DNA from: UBA2357 sp002344625 | GTDB taxonomy: Bacteria > Pseudomonadota > Gammaproteobacteria > Burkholderiales > Rhodocyclaceae | NCBI GenBank assembly: GCA_937995335.1 | Contig: CALKIH010000010.1 | Location: forward strand, 33,013 to 97,012 | Direction of reading: 5' to 3' | DNA length: 64,000 nt | Shown: positions 17,295 to 25,988 of the stretch, one piece after another | How positions within the stretch are numbered: position 1 is the stretch's first letter | How the letters are laid out: each line of letters opens with the position of its first letter | The notes under the pieces: generated by a model | The model's database searches: none | What the model was told of the DNA's origin: nothing | The model's input: the letters and a program-made list of their open reading frames with translations, nothing else | Position numbers and translations under genes: made by a program

Positions 17295-18197
17295 ATGAGC
17301 GCCGGGCTAATGCGGGCTGCCGCCGTTCCGACGGGTGTCGCCCGCGATGCTTCCAACGATGCGAGCGTCGCGAGCCGCGCCCTGCTCACGGTGGATCGGG
17401 TCAGCCTCGAGTATCAGAGCGCGAACGCGATCGTGCGGGCAACCCACGGCGTGAGCTTCGAAGTGCTGCCGGCCGACCGCTTCGTGCTGCTCGGCCCCTC
17501 GGGCTGCGGAAAGTCGACGCTGCTCAAGGCCGTGGCGGGGTTCCTGCAACCGCGCGACGGACAGATTCTTCTGGATGGGGCCGAGGTTCGCAAACCCGGC
17601 CCCGACCGGATCGTGGTGTTCCAGGAGTTCGACCAGTTGCCGCCGTGGAAGACGGTCGTGCAGAACGTAATGTTTCCGCTCCTCGCCGAGGGCCGGCTGT
17701 CGCGGCATGCGGCCCGCGCGCGTGCGCTTCACTACCTGGACAAGGTGGGGCTGGCCAGCTTTGCCGATGCCTATCCGCACACCCTCTCGGGCGGCATGAA
17801 GCAGCGGGTCGCGATCGCCCGCGCCCTGGCCATGCAGCCGAAGATCCTCCTGATGGACGAGCCATTCGCGGCGCTCGATGCGCTCACCCGCCGCAAGATG
17901 CAGGAAGAGCTGCTGGCGCTGTGGGACGAGGTGCGGTTCACGCTGCTGTTCGTCACCCATTCGATCGAAGAGGCGGCGGTGATCGGCAACCGGGTGCTGC
18001 TGCTGTCGCCCCACCCCGGGCGGGTGCGCGCCGAGCTGGACACGAGCGCGTTCGGCCTGGAAAGCCTGGGCGGCGGCGCGTTCCAGCACACCGTGCGGCG
18101 CATTCATCAGTTGCTGTTTCCCGACTCCGCCGAACCGCGCGACGACGCGGCGGACGCCGCCGCGACGCCGCTCGAGCGCGTCCGTTTCGCGATCTGA
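17295..18197 (+). CDS. TauB/SsuB-type ABC ATP-binding protein
   Basis: 300 aa, starting 3 bp after the receptor gene. Walker A GPSGCGKST is at residues 67-75, the signature LSGGMKQ at 164-170 and Walker B ILLMDEP at 184-190, with VTHSIEEAAVIGNRVLLLSPHPGRV following, typical of nitrate/sulfonate/taurine ATPases. About 30 extra residues precede the ABC domain, and ~45 low-complexity residues follow it. It supplies energy for the importer formed with the permease at 18207. Confidence 0.92.
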   Translation: MSAGLMRAAAVPTGVARDASNDASVASRALLTVDRVSLEYQSANAIVRATHGVSFEVLPADRFVLLGPSGCGKSTLLKAVAGFLQPRDGQILLDGAEVRKPGPDRIVVFQEFDQLPPWKTVVQNVMFPLLAEGRLSRHAARARALHYLDKVGLASFADAYPHTLSGGMKQRVAIARALAMQPKILLMDEPFAALDALTRRKMQEELLALWDEVRFTLLFVTHSIEEAAVIGNRVLLLSPHPGRVRAELDTSAFGLESLGGGAFQHTVRRIHQLLFPDSAEPRDDAADAAATPLERVRFAI

Positions 18198-18206
18198 CGG
18201 CGCCCG

Positions 18207-19112
18207 ATGGCATCGACATCGCATTCGCCCGTGCCCGCCGGCAGCGCCGACCCGTGGCGCCGGGCGGAGTACGAGCAAGCGCTCGAAGCGCTGACCGATC
18301 TGCCGCTCGCACGCGCGCTGCCGCCGCACCGGCGCCTGTGGCAACTCGCCTGGCTGCGCAAGACCGTGATCCTCGCCGCGCTCGCGCTGGCATGGCAGGC
18401 CGCCGCGATGTGGCAGGGCAACGCGCTGCTGCTGCCGAGCTTCGTCCAGACCGCGCAGGCCTTCGTGGCCGGCCTGGCGAGCGGCGAATTGCTCGGGCGC
18501 GCGGCGCGCTCGCTGGCGGTGCTGATCCAGGGCTATCTGATCGGCATCGGTGCCGCGTTCGTGCTGACCACGCTGGCGGTATCCACCCGCCTCGGCCGCG
18601 ATCTGCTGTCCACGCTCACCGCGATGTTCAACCCCTTGCCGGCGATCGCCCTGCTGCCGCTGGCGCTGCTGTGGTTCGGCCTGGGCGAGGCGAGCCTGGT
18701 GTTCGTGCTGGTTCATTCGGTGCTGTGGCCGCTGGCGCTCAACACCTACGCGGGCTTTCTGGGCGTATCGGAAACGCTGCGCATGGCCGGGCGCAATTAC
18801 GGTCTGACCGGGCTGCGCTACGTACTGCAGATCCTGGTGCCGGCCGCGCTGCCGTCGATTCTCGCCGGCCTCAAGATCGGCTGGGCTTTCGCCTGGCGCA
18901 CCCTGATCGCGGCCGAGCTGGTGTTCGGCGCCTCGTCCGGCCAGGGCGGCCTCGGCTGGTACATTTTCCAGAATCGCAACGAGCTCTACACCGACAAGGT
19001 CTTCGCCGGGCTGGCGATGGTGATCGTGATCGGCCTGGTGGTCGAAAACCTGTGTTTCAACACCCTGGAACGGCTCACGGTACGCCGCTGGGGCATGCAG
19101 CGCCAGTGTTGA
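18207..19112 (+). CDS. TauC/SsuC-type ABC permease
   Basis: 301 aa. The N-terminus has an unusually long cytoplasmic extension of ~55 residues before the first helix. The BPD_transp_1 signature is clear: FNPLPAIALLPLALLWFG, RMAGRNYGLTGLRYVLQILVPAALPSILAGLKIGWAFAWRTLIAAELVFG. It starts 9 bp after the ATPase gene and is followed 4 bp later by the racemase-like gene, so import and metabolism appear to be on one transcript. Confidence 0.92.
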   Translation: MASTSHSPVPAGSADPWRRAEYEQALEALTDLPLARALPPHRRLWQLAWLRKTVILAALALAWQAAAMWQGNALLLPSFVQTAQAFVAGLASGELLGRAARSLAVLIQGYLIGIGAAFVLTTLAVSTRLGRDLLSTLTAMFNPLPAIALLPLALLWFGLGEASLVFVLVHSVLWPLALNTYAGFLGVSETLRMAGRNYGLTGLRYVLQILVPAALPSILAGLKIGWAFAWRTLIAAELVFGASSGQGGLGWYIFQNRNELYTDKVFAGLAMVIVIGLVVENLCFNTLERLTVRRWGMQRQC

Positions 19113-19116
19113 GCGG

Positions 19117-19869
19117 ATGCGCTACCCTCCGCTCGGCCCGTTCGTCGGCGTGTTGGGCGGCATGGGCCCGCTCGCCACCGTCGATCTCCTGGCCAAGATC
19201 ATCGAAGAGACCGGGGCGCGCAGCGATCAGGCGCATGTACCGGTCGTTGCCCACAACGTGGCCCAGATCCCGGACCGGCAGCGTTTCGTCGCCGGCACGG
19301 GCATCTCGCCACTGCCGGCGATGCATGCGGCCATCGCACGCCTCGACGCGATCGGCGCCGGCTGCATCGTGATGCCGTGCAATACCGCGCACGTTTGGTT
19401 CGAGGCGCTCGCCGCCCGCGCCCGCGCGCCTTTGATTCACATCGCCGACGCCGTCGCCGCGCAATGGCCGGCCGCGAGCAGCCGCCCGGCCACAGTCGGG
19501 CTGCTCGCCACCCAGGGGACGCTGCGCGCCGGGTTCTACCAGGCCCGCCTCGCGGCACTCGGGATCCGGACCATCGAGAACGACGCGCACGCGTTCGAGC
19601 ATCTGTTCACGCCCGGCTGCTATGCGGTCAAGGCGGGTGATCTCGCACGCGGCGGCCACCTGCTCCAGCAGGCCGCGCGGCAACTCGTCGAGCAGGGCGC
19701 CGAAAGCCTGGTGCTGGCCTGCACCGAGGTGCCGCCGGCCTTGGCCCACGTCGATTCGCCGCTGTTGCCGCACACGATCGATGCGACCCGGGCGCTCGCG
19801 CGCGCCTGTGTCCGCTGGTGGCGGGACCAGGCCGCGCATGATCCGCACACCGTTCCGCCCAGTGACTGA
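19117..19869 (+). CDS. Asp/Glu racemase-family protein, candidate cysteate racemase
   Basis: 250 aa, cofactor-independent aspartate/glutamate racemase fold. The two catalytic cysteines are C88 in VMPCNTAH and C202 in VLACTEVPP, with GVLGGMGPLATVDLLAKI at the N-terminus. These enzymes racemise amino acids by two-base chemistry. Because the next gene encodes a CuyA-like sulfo-lyase and the preceding genes a sulfonate-type importer, interconversion of D- and L-cysteate is the best guess; aspartate racemase is the alternative. It lies 4 bp after the permease gene. Confidence 0.8.
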   Translation: MRYPPLGPFVGVLGGMGPLATVDLLAKIIEETGARSDQAHVPVVAHNVAQIPDRQRFVAGTGISPLPAMHAAIARLDAIGAGCIVMPCNTAHVWFEALAARARAPLIHIADAVAAQWPAASSRPATVGLLATQGTLRAGFYQARLAALGIRTIENDAHAFEHLFTPGCYAVKAGDLARGGHLLQQAARQLVEQGAESLVLACTEVPPALAHVDSPLLPHTIDATRALARACVRWWRDQAAHDPHTVPPSD

Positions 19870-19883
19870 CGAAGGAGATCCCG

Positions 19884-20894
19884 ATGCACCTTTCCCGCTT
19901 TCCGCGTGTGCGCCTGACGCACGCACCGACGCCGCTCGAACCGCTGACGCGCCTGAGCAAGCTGCTCGACGGCCCCAACCTGTACATCAAGCGCGACGAC
20001 TGCACCGGCCTGGCCACGGGCGGCAACAAAACCCGCAAGCTCGAGTTCCTGCTGGGGGATGCCCTCGCCCAGGGCGCGAACCATATCGTCACCCAGGGGG
20101 CGACCCAGTCGAACCATGTCCGCCAGACCGCCGCCGCGGCCGCCCTGCTCGGCCTCAACTGCACCGCACTGCTCGAGGCGCGCATCGACGATGCGAGCGT
20201 GGAGTACCGCAACAGCGGCAACGTGCTGCTCGACCGCCTGTTCGGCTGCAGGCTCGAACCGCGGCCCGGCGGGCTCGACATGAACGCCGAGATCGAGCTC
20301 TACGCCGACGGGCTGCGCGCCCGCGGCGAGGCGCCTTACACCATACCCGGCGGCGGCTCCAACCCGATCGGCGCGCTCGGCTACGTCGTGAGCGCCCAGG
20401 AGATCCTGCAGCAGGCCGACGACCGCGACATCGTCGTCGACCACGTGGTCCATGCGACCGGCAGCACCGGCACCCAGGCCGGACTGGTGGCGGGCTTCCA
20501 CGGGCTCAACAGCGGCATTCCGGTGCTCGGCATCAGCGTGCGCGCCGAACGTGCCGCGCAGGAGGACAAGGTCCGGCAACTCGCGCAACGCACCCTCGCG
20601 CTGCTGGGCGTGCACGCACCGCTCGCACCCGCGGCGGTCGCGGTCAACAGCGACTACGTCGGCGCAGGCTACGGCCGCCCCACCCCGGCGATGATCGAGG
20701 CGGTCGAACTGCTCGCCCGAACCGAAGGCATCCTGCTCGACCCGGTGTACGCCGGCAAGGGTTTCGCCGGGCTGATCGGGCTGATACGCAAAGGCGTGTT
20801 CAGAAAGGGGCAGAACGTCGTGTTCGTTCACACCGGCGGCGCGGTGGGTCTGTTCGCCTACCGCGACACCTTCGACCCACTTCACGCGGCCTGA
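19884..20894 (+). CDS. cuyA: CuyA-like L-cysteate sulfo-lyase / D-cysteine desulfhydrase family
   Basis: 336 aa PLP enzyme of the ACC deaminase/D-cysteine desulfhydrase family. The PLP lysine is K49 in the TGGNKTRKLEFL motif, with QGATQSNHVRQTAAAAALLG and IPGGGSNPIGALGY following. GAAGGAGAT precedes the start. Cysteate sulfo-lyase converts L-cysteate to pyruvate, ammonia and sulfite; D-cysteine desulfhydrase acts on D-cysteine. Sequence alone does not separate them. Co-location with a TauABC-type importer and a racemase favours cysteate. It is the last gene of the operon starting at 16263. Confidence 0.8.
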   Translation: MHLSRFPRVRLTHAPTPLEPLTRLSKLLDGPNLYIKRDDCTGLATGGNKTRKLEFLLGDALAQGANHIVTQGATQSNHVRQTAAAAALLGLNCTALLEARIDDASVEYRNSGNVLLDRLFGCRLEPRPGGLDMNAEIELYADGLRARGEAPYTIPGGGSNPIGALGYVVSAQEILQQADDRDIVVDHVVHATGSTGTQAGLVAGFHGLNSGIPVLGISVRAERAAQEDKVRQLAQRTLALLGVHAPLAPAAVAVNSDYVGAGYGRPTPAMIEAVELLARTEGILLDPVYAGKGFAGLIGLIRKGVFRKGQNVVFVHTGGAVGLFAYRDTFDPLHAA

Positions 20895-21008
20895 CCCCGG
20901 AGTCGTCGCGCCGGGTATCGGCCCGCCAGCCGATAGCAGATTTGCTGCAACCCAAATGAAAACGTCTCATTTTGAACGGCCGGGATGCTGATTCAAGATG
21001 GCAAGGCC

Positions 21009-21035
21009 TTGGCACTGTCGCACTGCGAGTGCCAG
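21009..21035. promoter_or_regulatory. CIRCE-like operator upstream of groES
   Basis: TTGGCACTG-N9-GAGTGCCAG. Compared with the established CIRCE consensus TTAGCACTC-N9-GAGTGCTAA, it matches 7 of 9 bases in each arm with exactly the 9-bp spacer. It lies about 80 bp before groES. This is the expected binding site of the heat-shock repressor HrcA. Confidence 0.75.
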
Positions 21036-21116
21036 CATCGCCGGGCAGCCTGCCCGCCACCTCAACATGACCGGCCGTTCATCGCAACCGAACGCCATCG
21101 CACAGGAGAAACCAGC

Positions 21117-21407
21117 ATGGCCATCAAGCCGCTTCACGACCGCCTCATCGTCAGACGCCTGCAGCCCGAGCGCACCACCGCCGGGGGTATCGTCATACCC
21201 GATTCGGCCGGCGAAAAGCCCGATCACGGCGAAGTGCTCGCCGTGGGCAGCGGCCGCATCCTCGACAACGGCGAGCGCCGTGCGCTGGCGGTCAAGGTCG
21301 GCGACCGGGTGCTGTTCGGCAAGTATGCCGGGCAGACGATCAAGGTGGACGGCGAGGAACTGCAGGTCCTGCGCGAGGACGACGTGTTCGGCATCATCGA
21401 AGCCTGA
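21117..21407 (+). CDS. groES: Co-chaperonin GroES (accessory copy)
   Basis: 96 aa, complete Cpn10. Signatures are MAIKPLHDRLIVRRL, TAGGIVIPDSAGEKPDHGEVLAVG, VGDRVLFGKYAGQTIKVDGEEL and the C-terminal DDVFGIIEA. AGGAG lies eight bases before the ATG. It forms the lid of the GroEL cavity encoded 49 bp downstream. Its setting among sulfur genes, unlike the usual housekeeping groE context, suggests a second groESL copy in the genome; that cannot be confirmed from this window. Confidence 0.95.
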   Translation: MAIKPLHDRLIVRRLQPERTTAGGIVIPDSAGEKPDHGEVLAVGSGRILDNGERRALAVKVGDRVLFGKYAGQTIKVDGEELQVLREDDVFGIIEA

Positions 21408-21456
21408 GCACGGTTTCGCCCCGCCCGAAGTCGGATTTTCATTCAAGGAGTCAACA

Positions 21457-23094
21457 ATGGCAGCAAAACAGGTTCTGTTCGGCGACGACGCGCGCGCCAA
21501 GATCGTCCAGGGTGTGAACATCCTCGCCAACGCGGTCAAGGTAACCCTCGGCCCGAAGGGCCGCAACGTGGTCCTGGAACGCTCGTATGGCGCGCCGACC
21601 GTCACCAAGGACGGCGTCTCGGTGGCCAAGGAGATCGAACTCAAGGACAAGTTCGAGAACATCGGCGCGCAACTAGTCAAGGAAGTCGCCTCGCGCACTT
21701 CCGACAACGCTGGCGACGGCACCACCACCGCCACGGTGCTCGCCCAGGCGATCGTGCGCGAGGGCTTCAAGTTCGTGGCAGCCGGCTACAACCCGGCCGA
21801 CCTCAAGCGCGGCATCGACAAGGCGGTCGCGCGCGTCATCGACGAGATCCGGGTCATCGCCAAGCCCACCGCCACCAGCCGCGAGATCGCCCAGGTCGGC
21901 GCGATCTCGGCGAACTCGGACCCCGACATCGGCCAGATCATTGCCGACGCGATCGACAAGGTGGGCAAGGAGGGCGTGATCACGGTCGAGGACGGCAAGA
22001 GCCTCGCCAACGAGCTCGAGGTGGTCGAGGGCCTGCAGTTCGACCGCGGCTATCTCAGCCCCTACTTCGTCAACAACCCGGAAAAGCAGATCGCCGAACT
22101 CGACAATCCGCTGATCCTGCTGTTCGACAAGAAGATCAGCAACATCCGCGAGCTGCTGCCGGTACTCGAGCAGGTCGCCAAGTCCGGACGGCCGTTGCTG
22201 ATCATCGCCGAAGACGTGGAAGGCGAAGCCCTGGCGACGCTGGTGGTGAATACCATCCGCGGCATTCTCAAGGTGGTCGCGGTCAAGGCCCCGGGCTTCG
22301 GCGACCGGCGCAAAGCGATTCTCGAAGACATCGCGATCCTGAGCGGCGGCCGGCTGATCACCGAAGAGATCGGCCTGTCGCTCGAGAAGGTGACGCTCGA
22401 GGACCTGGGCCAGGCCAAGCGCATCGAGATCGGCAAGGAAAACACCACCCTCATCGACGGTGCGGGCAGCGCCGACGCCATCCGCGCGCGGGTGGCGACG
22501 ATCGACGCCCTGATCGACGGCGCCACCTCCGACTACGACCGCGAGAAGCTGCAGGAACGCAAGGCCAAGCTCGCCGGCGGCGTGGCGGTGATCAAGGTCG
22601 GGGCCGCGACCGAAGTCGAGCTCAAGGAGAAAAAGGCCCGGGTCGAGGATGCGCTGCATGCCACCCGCGCGGCGGTGGAAGAAGGCATCGTGGCCGGCGG
22701 CGGAGTCGCGCTGCTGCGCGCGCGCGCCGCGATCAGCGAACTCAAGGGCGACAACCACGACCAGGATGCCGGGATCAAGATCGTGCTGCGCGCGGTCGAG
22801 GAGCCGCTGCGCCAGATCGTGTCGAACGCCGGCGAGGAAGCCTCGGTGGTGGTCGCGCGCGTGCTCGAAGGCAGCGGCAACTTCGGCTACAACGCCGCCA
22901 ACGGCGAGTACGGCGACCTGGTCGAACAAGGCGTGCTCGACCCGGCCAAGGTCACCCGCTCGGCATTGCAGAACGCCGCCTCGGTGGCGTCGCTGATCCT
23001 GACCACCGACGCGCTGATCGCCGAACCGCAGGACGACAAGCCCGCCGGCCCCGCGCTCCCGGGCGGCGGCGGGTTCGGCGGTCCGGAGTTCTGA
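21457..23094 (+). CDS. groEL: Chaperonin GroEL (accessory copy)
   Basis: 545 aa. It starts MAAKQVLFGDDARAKIVQG with AAGGAG upstream and carries the ATP-binding DGTTTATVLAQAIVREG, the apical and intermediate domains, and AAVEEGIVAGGGVALLRA. The C-terminus ends GGGGFGGPEF; the flexible GGM repeats of typical housekeeping GroEL are missing. That is usual for divergent paralogues with specialised clients. The encoded chaperonin folds proteins in the cytoplasm with GroES. Control by HrcA through the upstream CIRCE-like site is expected. Confidence 0.95.
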   Translation: MAAKQVLFGDDARAKIVQGVNILANAVKVTLGPKGRNVVLERSYGAPTVTKDGVSVAKEIELKDKFENIGAQLVKEVASRTSDNAGDGTTTATVLAQAIVREGFKFVAAGYNPADLKRGIDKAVARVIDEIRVIAKPTATSREIAQVGAISANSDPDIGQIIADAIDKVGKEGVITVEDGKSLANELEVVEGLQFDRGYLSPYFVNNPEKQIAELDNPLILLFDKKISNIRELLPVLEQVAKSGRPLLIIAEDVEGEALATLVVNTIRGILKVVAVKAPGFGDRRKAILEDIAILSGGRLITEEIGLSLEKVTLEDLGQAKRIEIGKENTTLIDGAGSADAIRARVATIDALIDGATSDYDREKLQERKAKLAGGVAVIKVGAATEVELKEKKARVEDALHATRAAVEEGIVAGGGVALLRARAAISELKGDNHDQDAGIKIVLRAVEEPLRQIVSNAGEEASVVVARVLEGSGNFGYNAANGEYGDLVEQGVLDPAKVTRSALQNAASVASLILTTDALIAEPQDDKPAGPALPGGGGFGGPEF

Positions 23095-23316
23095 CGCGGG
23101 CGAACGGCCCAGCGCAGGCGGACCGGCTCATGCCCGGCCCGCCTGGGCATGCCCGGGCCAGCGCTCTGAAATCGTGCGCTCGATATTCAGTTTCATTGTT
23201 TGGTCGCCCCGGCGGCCTCCACTAACATCGGGCGCAGCCCCTGACCGGGATCACCCCCGGCGACCGGTGCGGAGGCGATCGCATCCGCACCTTGCCCTCC
23301 ACTGGAAAGCACGCAC

Positions 23317-24453
23317 ATGACTCCGGACATCTTCTGGTTCCTGCCGAGCTCCGGCGACACCCGCTACCTGGGTCGGTCGGCGTTCGGCCGCCCCGCCACC
23401 AACGCCTACCTGCGCCGGATCGCGGTGACCGCCGACGAACTCGGCTACGACGGCCTGCTGATCCCGACCGGCAGCAGTTGCCTCGACCCCTGGGTGACGG
23501 CCGCCAGCCTGGTTCCGGTGACCAAGCGGATCAAGCTGCTGGTGGCCCTGCGCACCTCGCTGAGCGGTCCCACCGCGTCGGCGCGCCAGGCCGCGACGCT
23601 CGACGAGGCACTGGATGGACGCCTGCTGCTGAATGTCGTGCCCGGCGGCGATGCGACCGAGCTCGCCGCGGACGGGGTGTTCCTGAGCCATGACGAACGT
23701 TACGAGGCCGCGGACGAATTCCTGACCGTCTGGCGCGATCTGCTCGCCGGCAAGAGCGTCGACTTCGAGGGCAAGCATGTCACGGTGCAGGCGGCGCGCA
23801 ACTTCTTCGCGCCGGTGCAGAAACCGCATCCGCCGCTCTACTTCGGCGGCTCGTCGCCCGCCGCGCACGAACTCGCGGCCAAGCATGTCGACGCCTACCT
23901 GACCTGGGGCGAACCGCCGGCCGCGGTCGCCGAAAAGATCGCCGATGTGCGCCGGCGCGCGCAGAAATACGGCCGCACGCTGCGCTTCGGCATTCGCCTG
24001 CACGTGATCGTGCGCGAAACCAACGACGAGGCCTGGGCCGACGCCGAGCGCCTGATCAGCCGCCTCGACGACGAGGACATTCGCAGCGCGCAGGAGAACT
24101 TCGCCAAGATGGACTCGGTGGGCCAGCGCCGCATGGCCGAACTCCACGGCGGGCGGCGCGACCAGCTCGAGATCAGCCCCAACCTGTGGGCGGGCGTCGG
24201 GCTGGTGCGCGGCGGCGCCGGAACAGCCCTGGTCGGCGACCCGCAGACGGTCGCCGCGCGCATCCACGAGTACGCCGACCTCGGCATCGACAGCTTCGTG
24301 CTGTCCGGCTACCCGCATCTCGAAGAAGCGATCCGCTTCGCCGAGCTCGTGTTTCCCCTGCTGCCGGGCAAGAAAGCGGTGACCGTGTCCGACCAGATCC
24401 TCACCGGCGGCGCGTTCGACAACCGTGCCGAGACGGCGGGCGGCGTGCCTTGA
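23317..24453 (+). CDS. ssuD: FMNH2-dependent alkanesulfonate monooxygenase (SsuD)
   Basis: 378 aa, the normal SsuD length. Motifs are the N-terminal IFWFLPSSGDTRYLG, GRPATNAYLRRIAVTADELGYDGLLIPTG, LLLNVVPGGDATELAADG and PPLYFGGSSPAAHELAAKHVDAYLTWGEP. The reaction cleaves R-CH2-SO3 to an aldehyde and sulfite using FMNH2 and O2. Reduced flavin could come from the MsuE-type reductase at 35961-36539. No ssuABC lies next to it; the TauABC-like importers at 16263 or 50912 may serve it. An AT-rich patch at 23184-23204 lies in its leader. Confidence 0.92.
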   Translation: MTPDIFWFLPSSGDTRYLGRSAFGRPATNAYLRRIAVTADELGYDGLLIPTGSSCLDPWVTAASLVPVTKRIKLLVALRTSLSGPTASARQAATLDEALDGRLLLNVVPGGDATELAADGVFLSHDERYEAADEFLTVWRDLLAGKSVDFEGKHVTVQAARNFFAPVQKPHPPLYFGGSSPAAHELAAKHVDAYLTWGEPPAAVAEKIADVRRRAQKYGRTLRFGIRLHVIVRETNDEAWADAERLISRLDDEDIRSAQENFAKMDSVGQRRMAELHGGRRDQLEISPNLWAGVGLVRGGAGTALVGDPQTVAARIHEYADLGIDSFVLSGYPHLEEAIRFAELVFPLLPGKKAVTVSDQILTGGAFDNRAETAGGVP

Positions 24454-24524
24454 TCACACCGACAAGCGGGCGGGCGCCGACCTGCTGATAGTAGAATGCG
24501 GCCTCCCAATCACGGCTGTACCCC

Positions 24525-25349
24525 ATGGACCCGATTCTGCTCCTCAAGGCCCTGATCCTCGGCATCGTCGAAGGATTGACCGAGTTTCTGCCGATTTCCT
24601 CGACCGGCCACCTGATCATCGTCGGCAGCCTGCTCGGCTATACCGACGATCAAAGCAAGGTATTCAAGATCGTCATTCAGCTGGGGGCCATTCTCGCGGT
24701 CTGCTGGCATTTTCGCGCGCGCATCGGCGCGGCCCTGGGCGGCCTGACCAGCGACCCGGTACAGCAGCGCTTCGCCGGCCTGCTGGTGGCGGGCTTCCTG
24801 CCGGCCGCGGTGCTCGGCGTGCTCTTCCACAGCACCATCAAGACTTACCTGTTCAATCCGCTGACCGTCGCGATGGCCCTGATCGGCGGCGGCGTGCTGA
24901 TCCTGTTCATCGAACGCAAGGTCTATCAACCGCGGGTCAACAGCATCGACGAAATGAGTTGGCTCGACGCGCTGAAGGTCGGCTTCGCCCAGGCGGTCGC
25001 GATGTTTCCCGGCGTTTCGCGCTCCGGCGCGACCATCATGGGCGGAATGATCTTCGGCCTGTCGCGCAAGACCGCGACCGAGTTTTCGTTCTTCCTGGCG
25101 ATCCCGACCATGTTCGCGGCGACCGTCTACGACGTCGCGAAAAACTGGGACCTGCTCGACATGGCCGACCTGCCGGTGTTCACGGTCGGCTTCGTCGCAT
25201 CCTTCATCGCCGCCATGCTCACCGTCAAGGCGCTGCTGCGCTACGTTTCGAATCACGACTTCACGGTGTTTGCCTGGTACCGGATCGTGTTCGGCGTCCT
25301 GGTGTTGATGACGGCCCAGTTCGGCTGGGTCGACTGGGCGGACAGTTGA
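24525..25349 (+). CDS. uppP: Undecaprenyl-diphosphatase UppP (BacA)
   Basis: 274 aa integral membrane protein with several hydrophobic helices. Diagnostic motifs are LILGIVEGLTEFLPISSTGHLI near the start and AQAVAMFPGVSRSGATIMGGM in the middle, which contain the catalytic glutamates, serine and arginine of the family. It dephosphorylates undecaprenyl diphosphate to recycle the cell-wall lipid carrier and can give bacitracin resistance. It has no link to the sulfur theme and is a housekeeping gene. Confidence 0.95.
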   Translation: MDPILLLKALILGIVEGLTEFLPISSTGHLIIVGSLLGYTDDQSKVFKIVIQLGAILAVCWHFRARIGAALGGLTSDPVQQRFAGLLVAGFLPAAVLGVLFHSTIKTYLFNPLTVAMALIGGGVLILFIERKVYQPRVNSIDEMSWLDALKVGFAQAVAMFPGVSRSGATIMGGMIFGLSRKTATEFSFFLAIPTMFAATVYDVAKNWDLLDMADLPVFTVGFVASFIAAMLTVKALLRYVSNHDFTVFAWYRIVFGVLVLMTAQFGWVDWADS

Positions 25350-25478
25350 CCGTCCCGGCACCTGCCAGGCACGCCTTTCGCCGGGTCAAAGGCGTCGCGG
25401 CGGCAGGGGCATTCCGATAGAATCACGCCCGACGCCGCCCGAATCGTCGGGTCGCGCACCTACAGGAGAGTGCAGCAC

Positions 25479-25961
25479 ATGTTCGATCAGGAAGACAGCG
25501 AACTCAACGTCGTCATCGGCGTCTTGTTCGGCATCATCGCGCTGGTCATCGCCCTCGTCATCGGCCTGGGCACCTACCATTTGCGCGGAGCGCAGGCAAC
25601 GGCGCTCGGGGCCGGCGAGATCGCTTTCGTAGATATCGCGGAAGTCGGCGAACCGCTGGTCAAGATCCACTTCGACTCGGGCCAGACCGCGTTGCCCGCG
25701 ACGGCACCGGAACAGATCGCCATCGTGATCGCGGCACTCGCGGCCGCCCCGCAGGCAAGCGCGCTGCTGTCGGGCTACCACGACGAAACCGGCGGTGCGG
25801 CGGTCAACGCCGAAGTGGCGAAGAACCGCGCCACTTCGGTACGTGAAGCGCTGATCGCGGCCGGCGTGCCCGCCGAGCGCGTCCTGACGCGCCGCCCGGC
25901 CGTCACCCTGGGCGGCAGCGACGCCGCCGAGGCGCGCCGGGTCGAGGTGCGCGTGCAGTAA
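25479..25961 (+). CDS. Small OmpA-family protein with N-terminal anchor
   Basis: 160 aa. ATG 25479 is chosen over an upstream in-frame GTG (25470) because AGGAG is ten bases from the ATG but only one from the GTG. A single transmembrane helix spans residues ~8-30 (VVIGVLFGIIALVIALVIGLG). The C-terminal OmpA-like domain (KIHFDSGQTALPA, GYHDETGGAAVNAEVAKNRATSVREALIAAGVP, EARRVEVRV) is the peptidoglycan-binding type. It probably ties the inner membrane to the cell wall. It converges with the transglutaminase gene. Confidence 0.85.
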   Translation: MFDQEDSELNVVIGVLFGIIALVIALVIGLGTYHLRGAQATALGAGEIAFVDIAEVGEPLVKIHFDSGQTALPATAPEQIAIVIAALAAAPQASALLSGYHDETGGAAVNAEVAKNRATSVREALIAAGVPAERVLTRRPAVTLGGSDAAEARRVEVRVQ

Positions 25962-25988
25962 ACGCTTGGCGCCTGACCTGTCCGGGGA

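Noticed and set aside
21009..21026. TTGGCACTGTCGCACTGC read as a -24/-12 promoter for groES.
   Set aside because: The GG-GC spacing is 12 instead of 10, and the same bases are explained better as the left arm and spacer of a CIRCE element.
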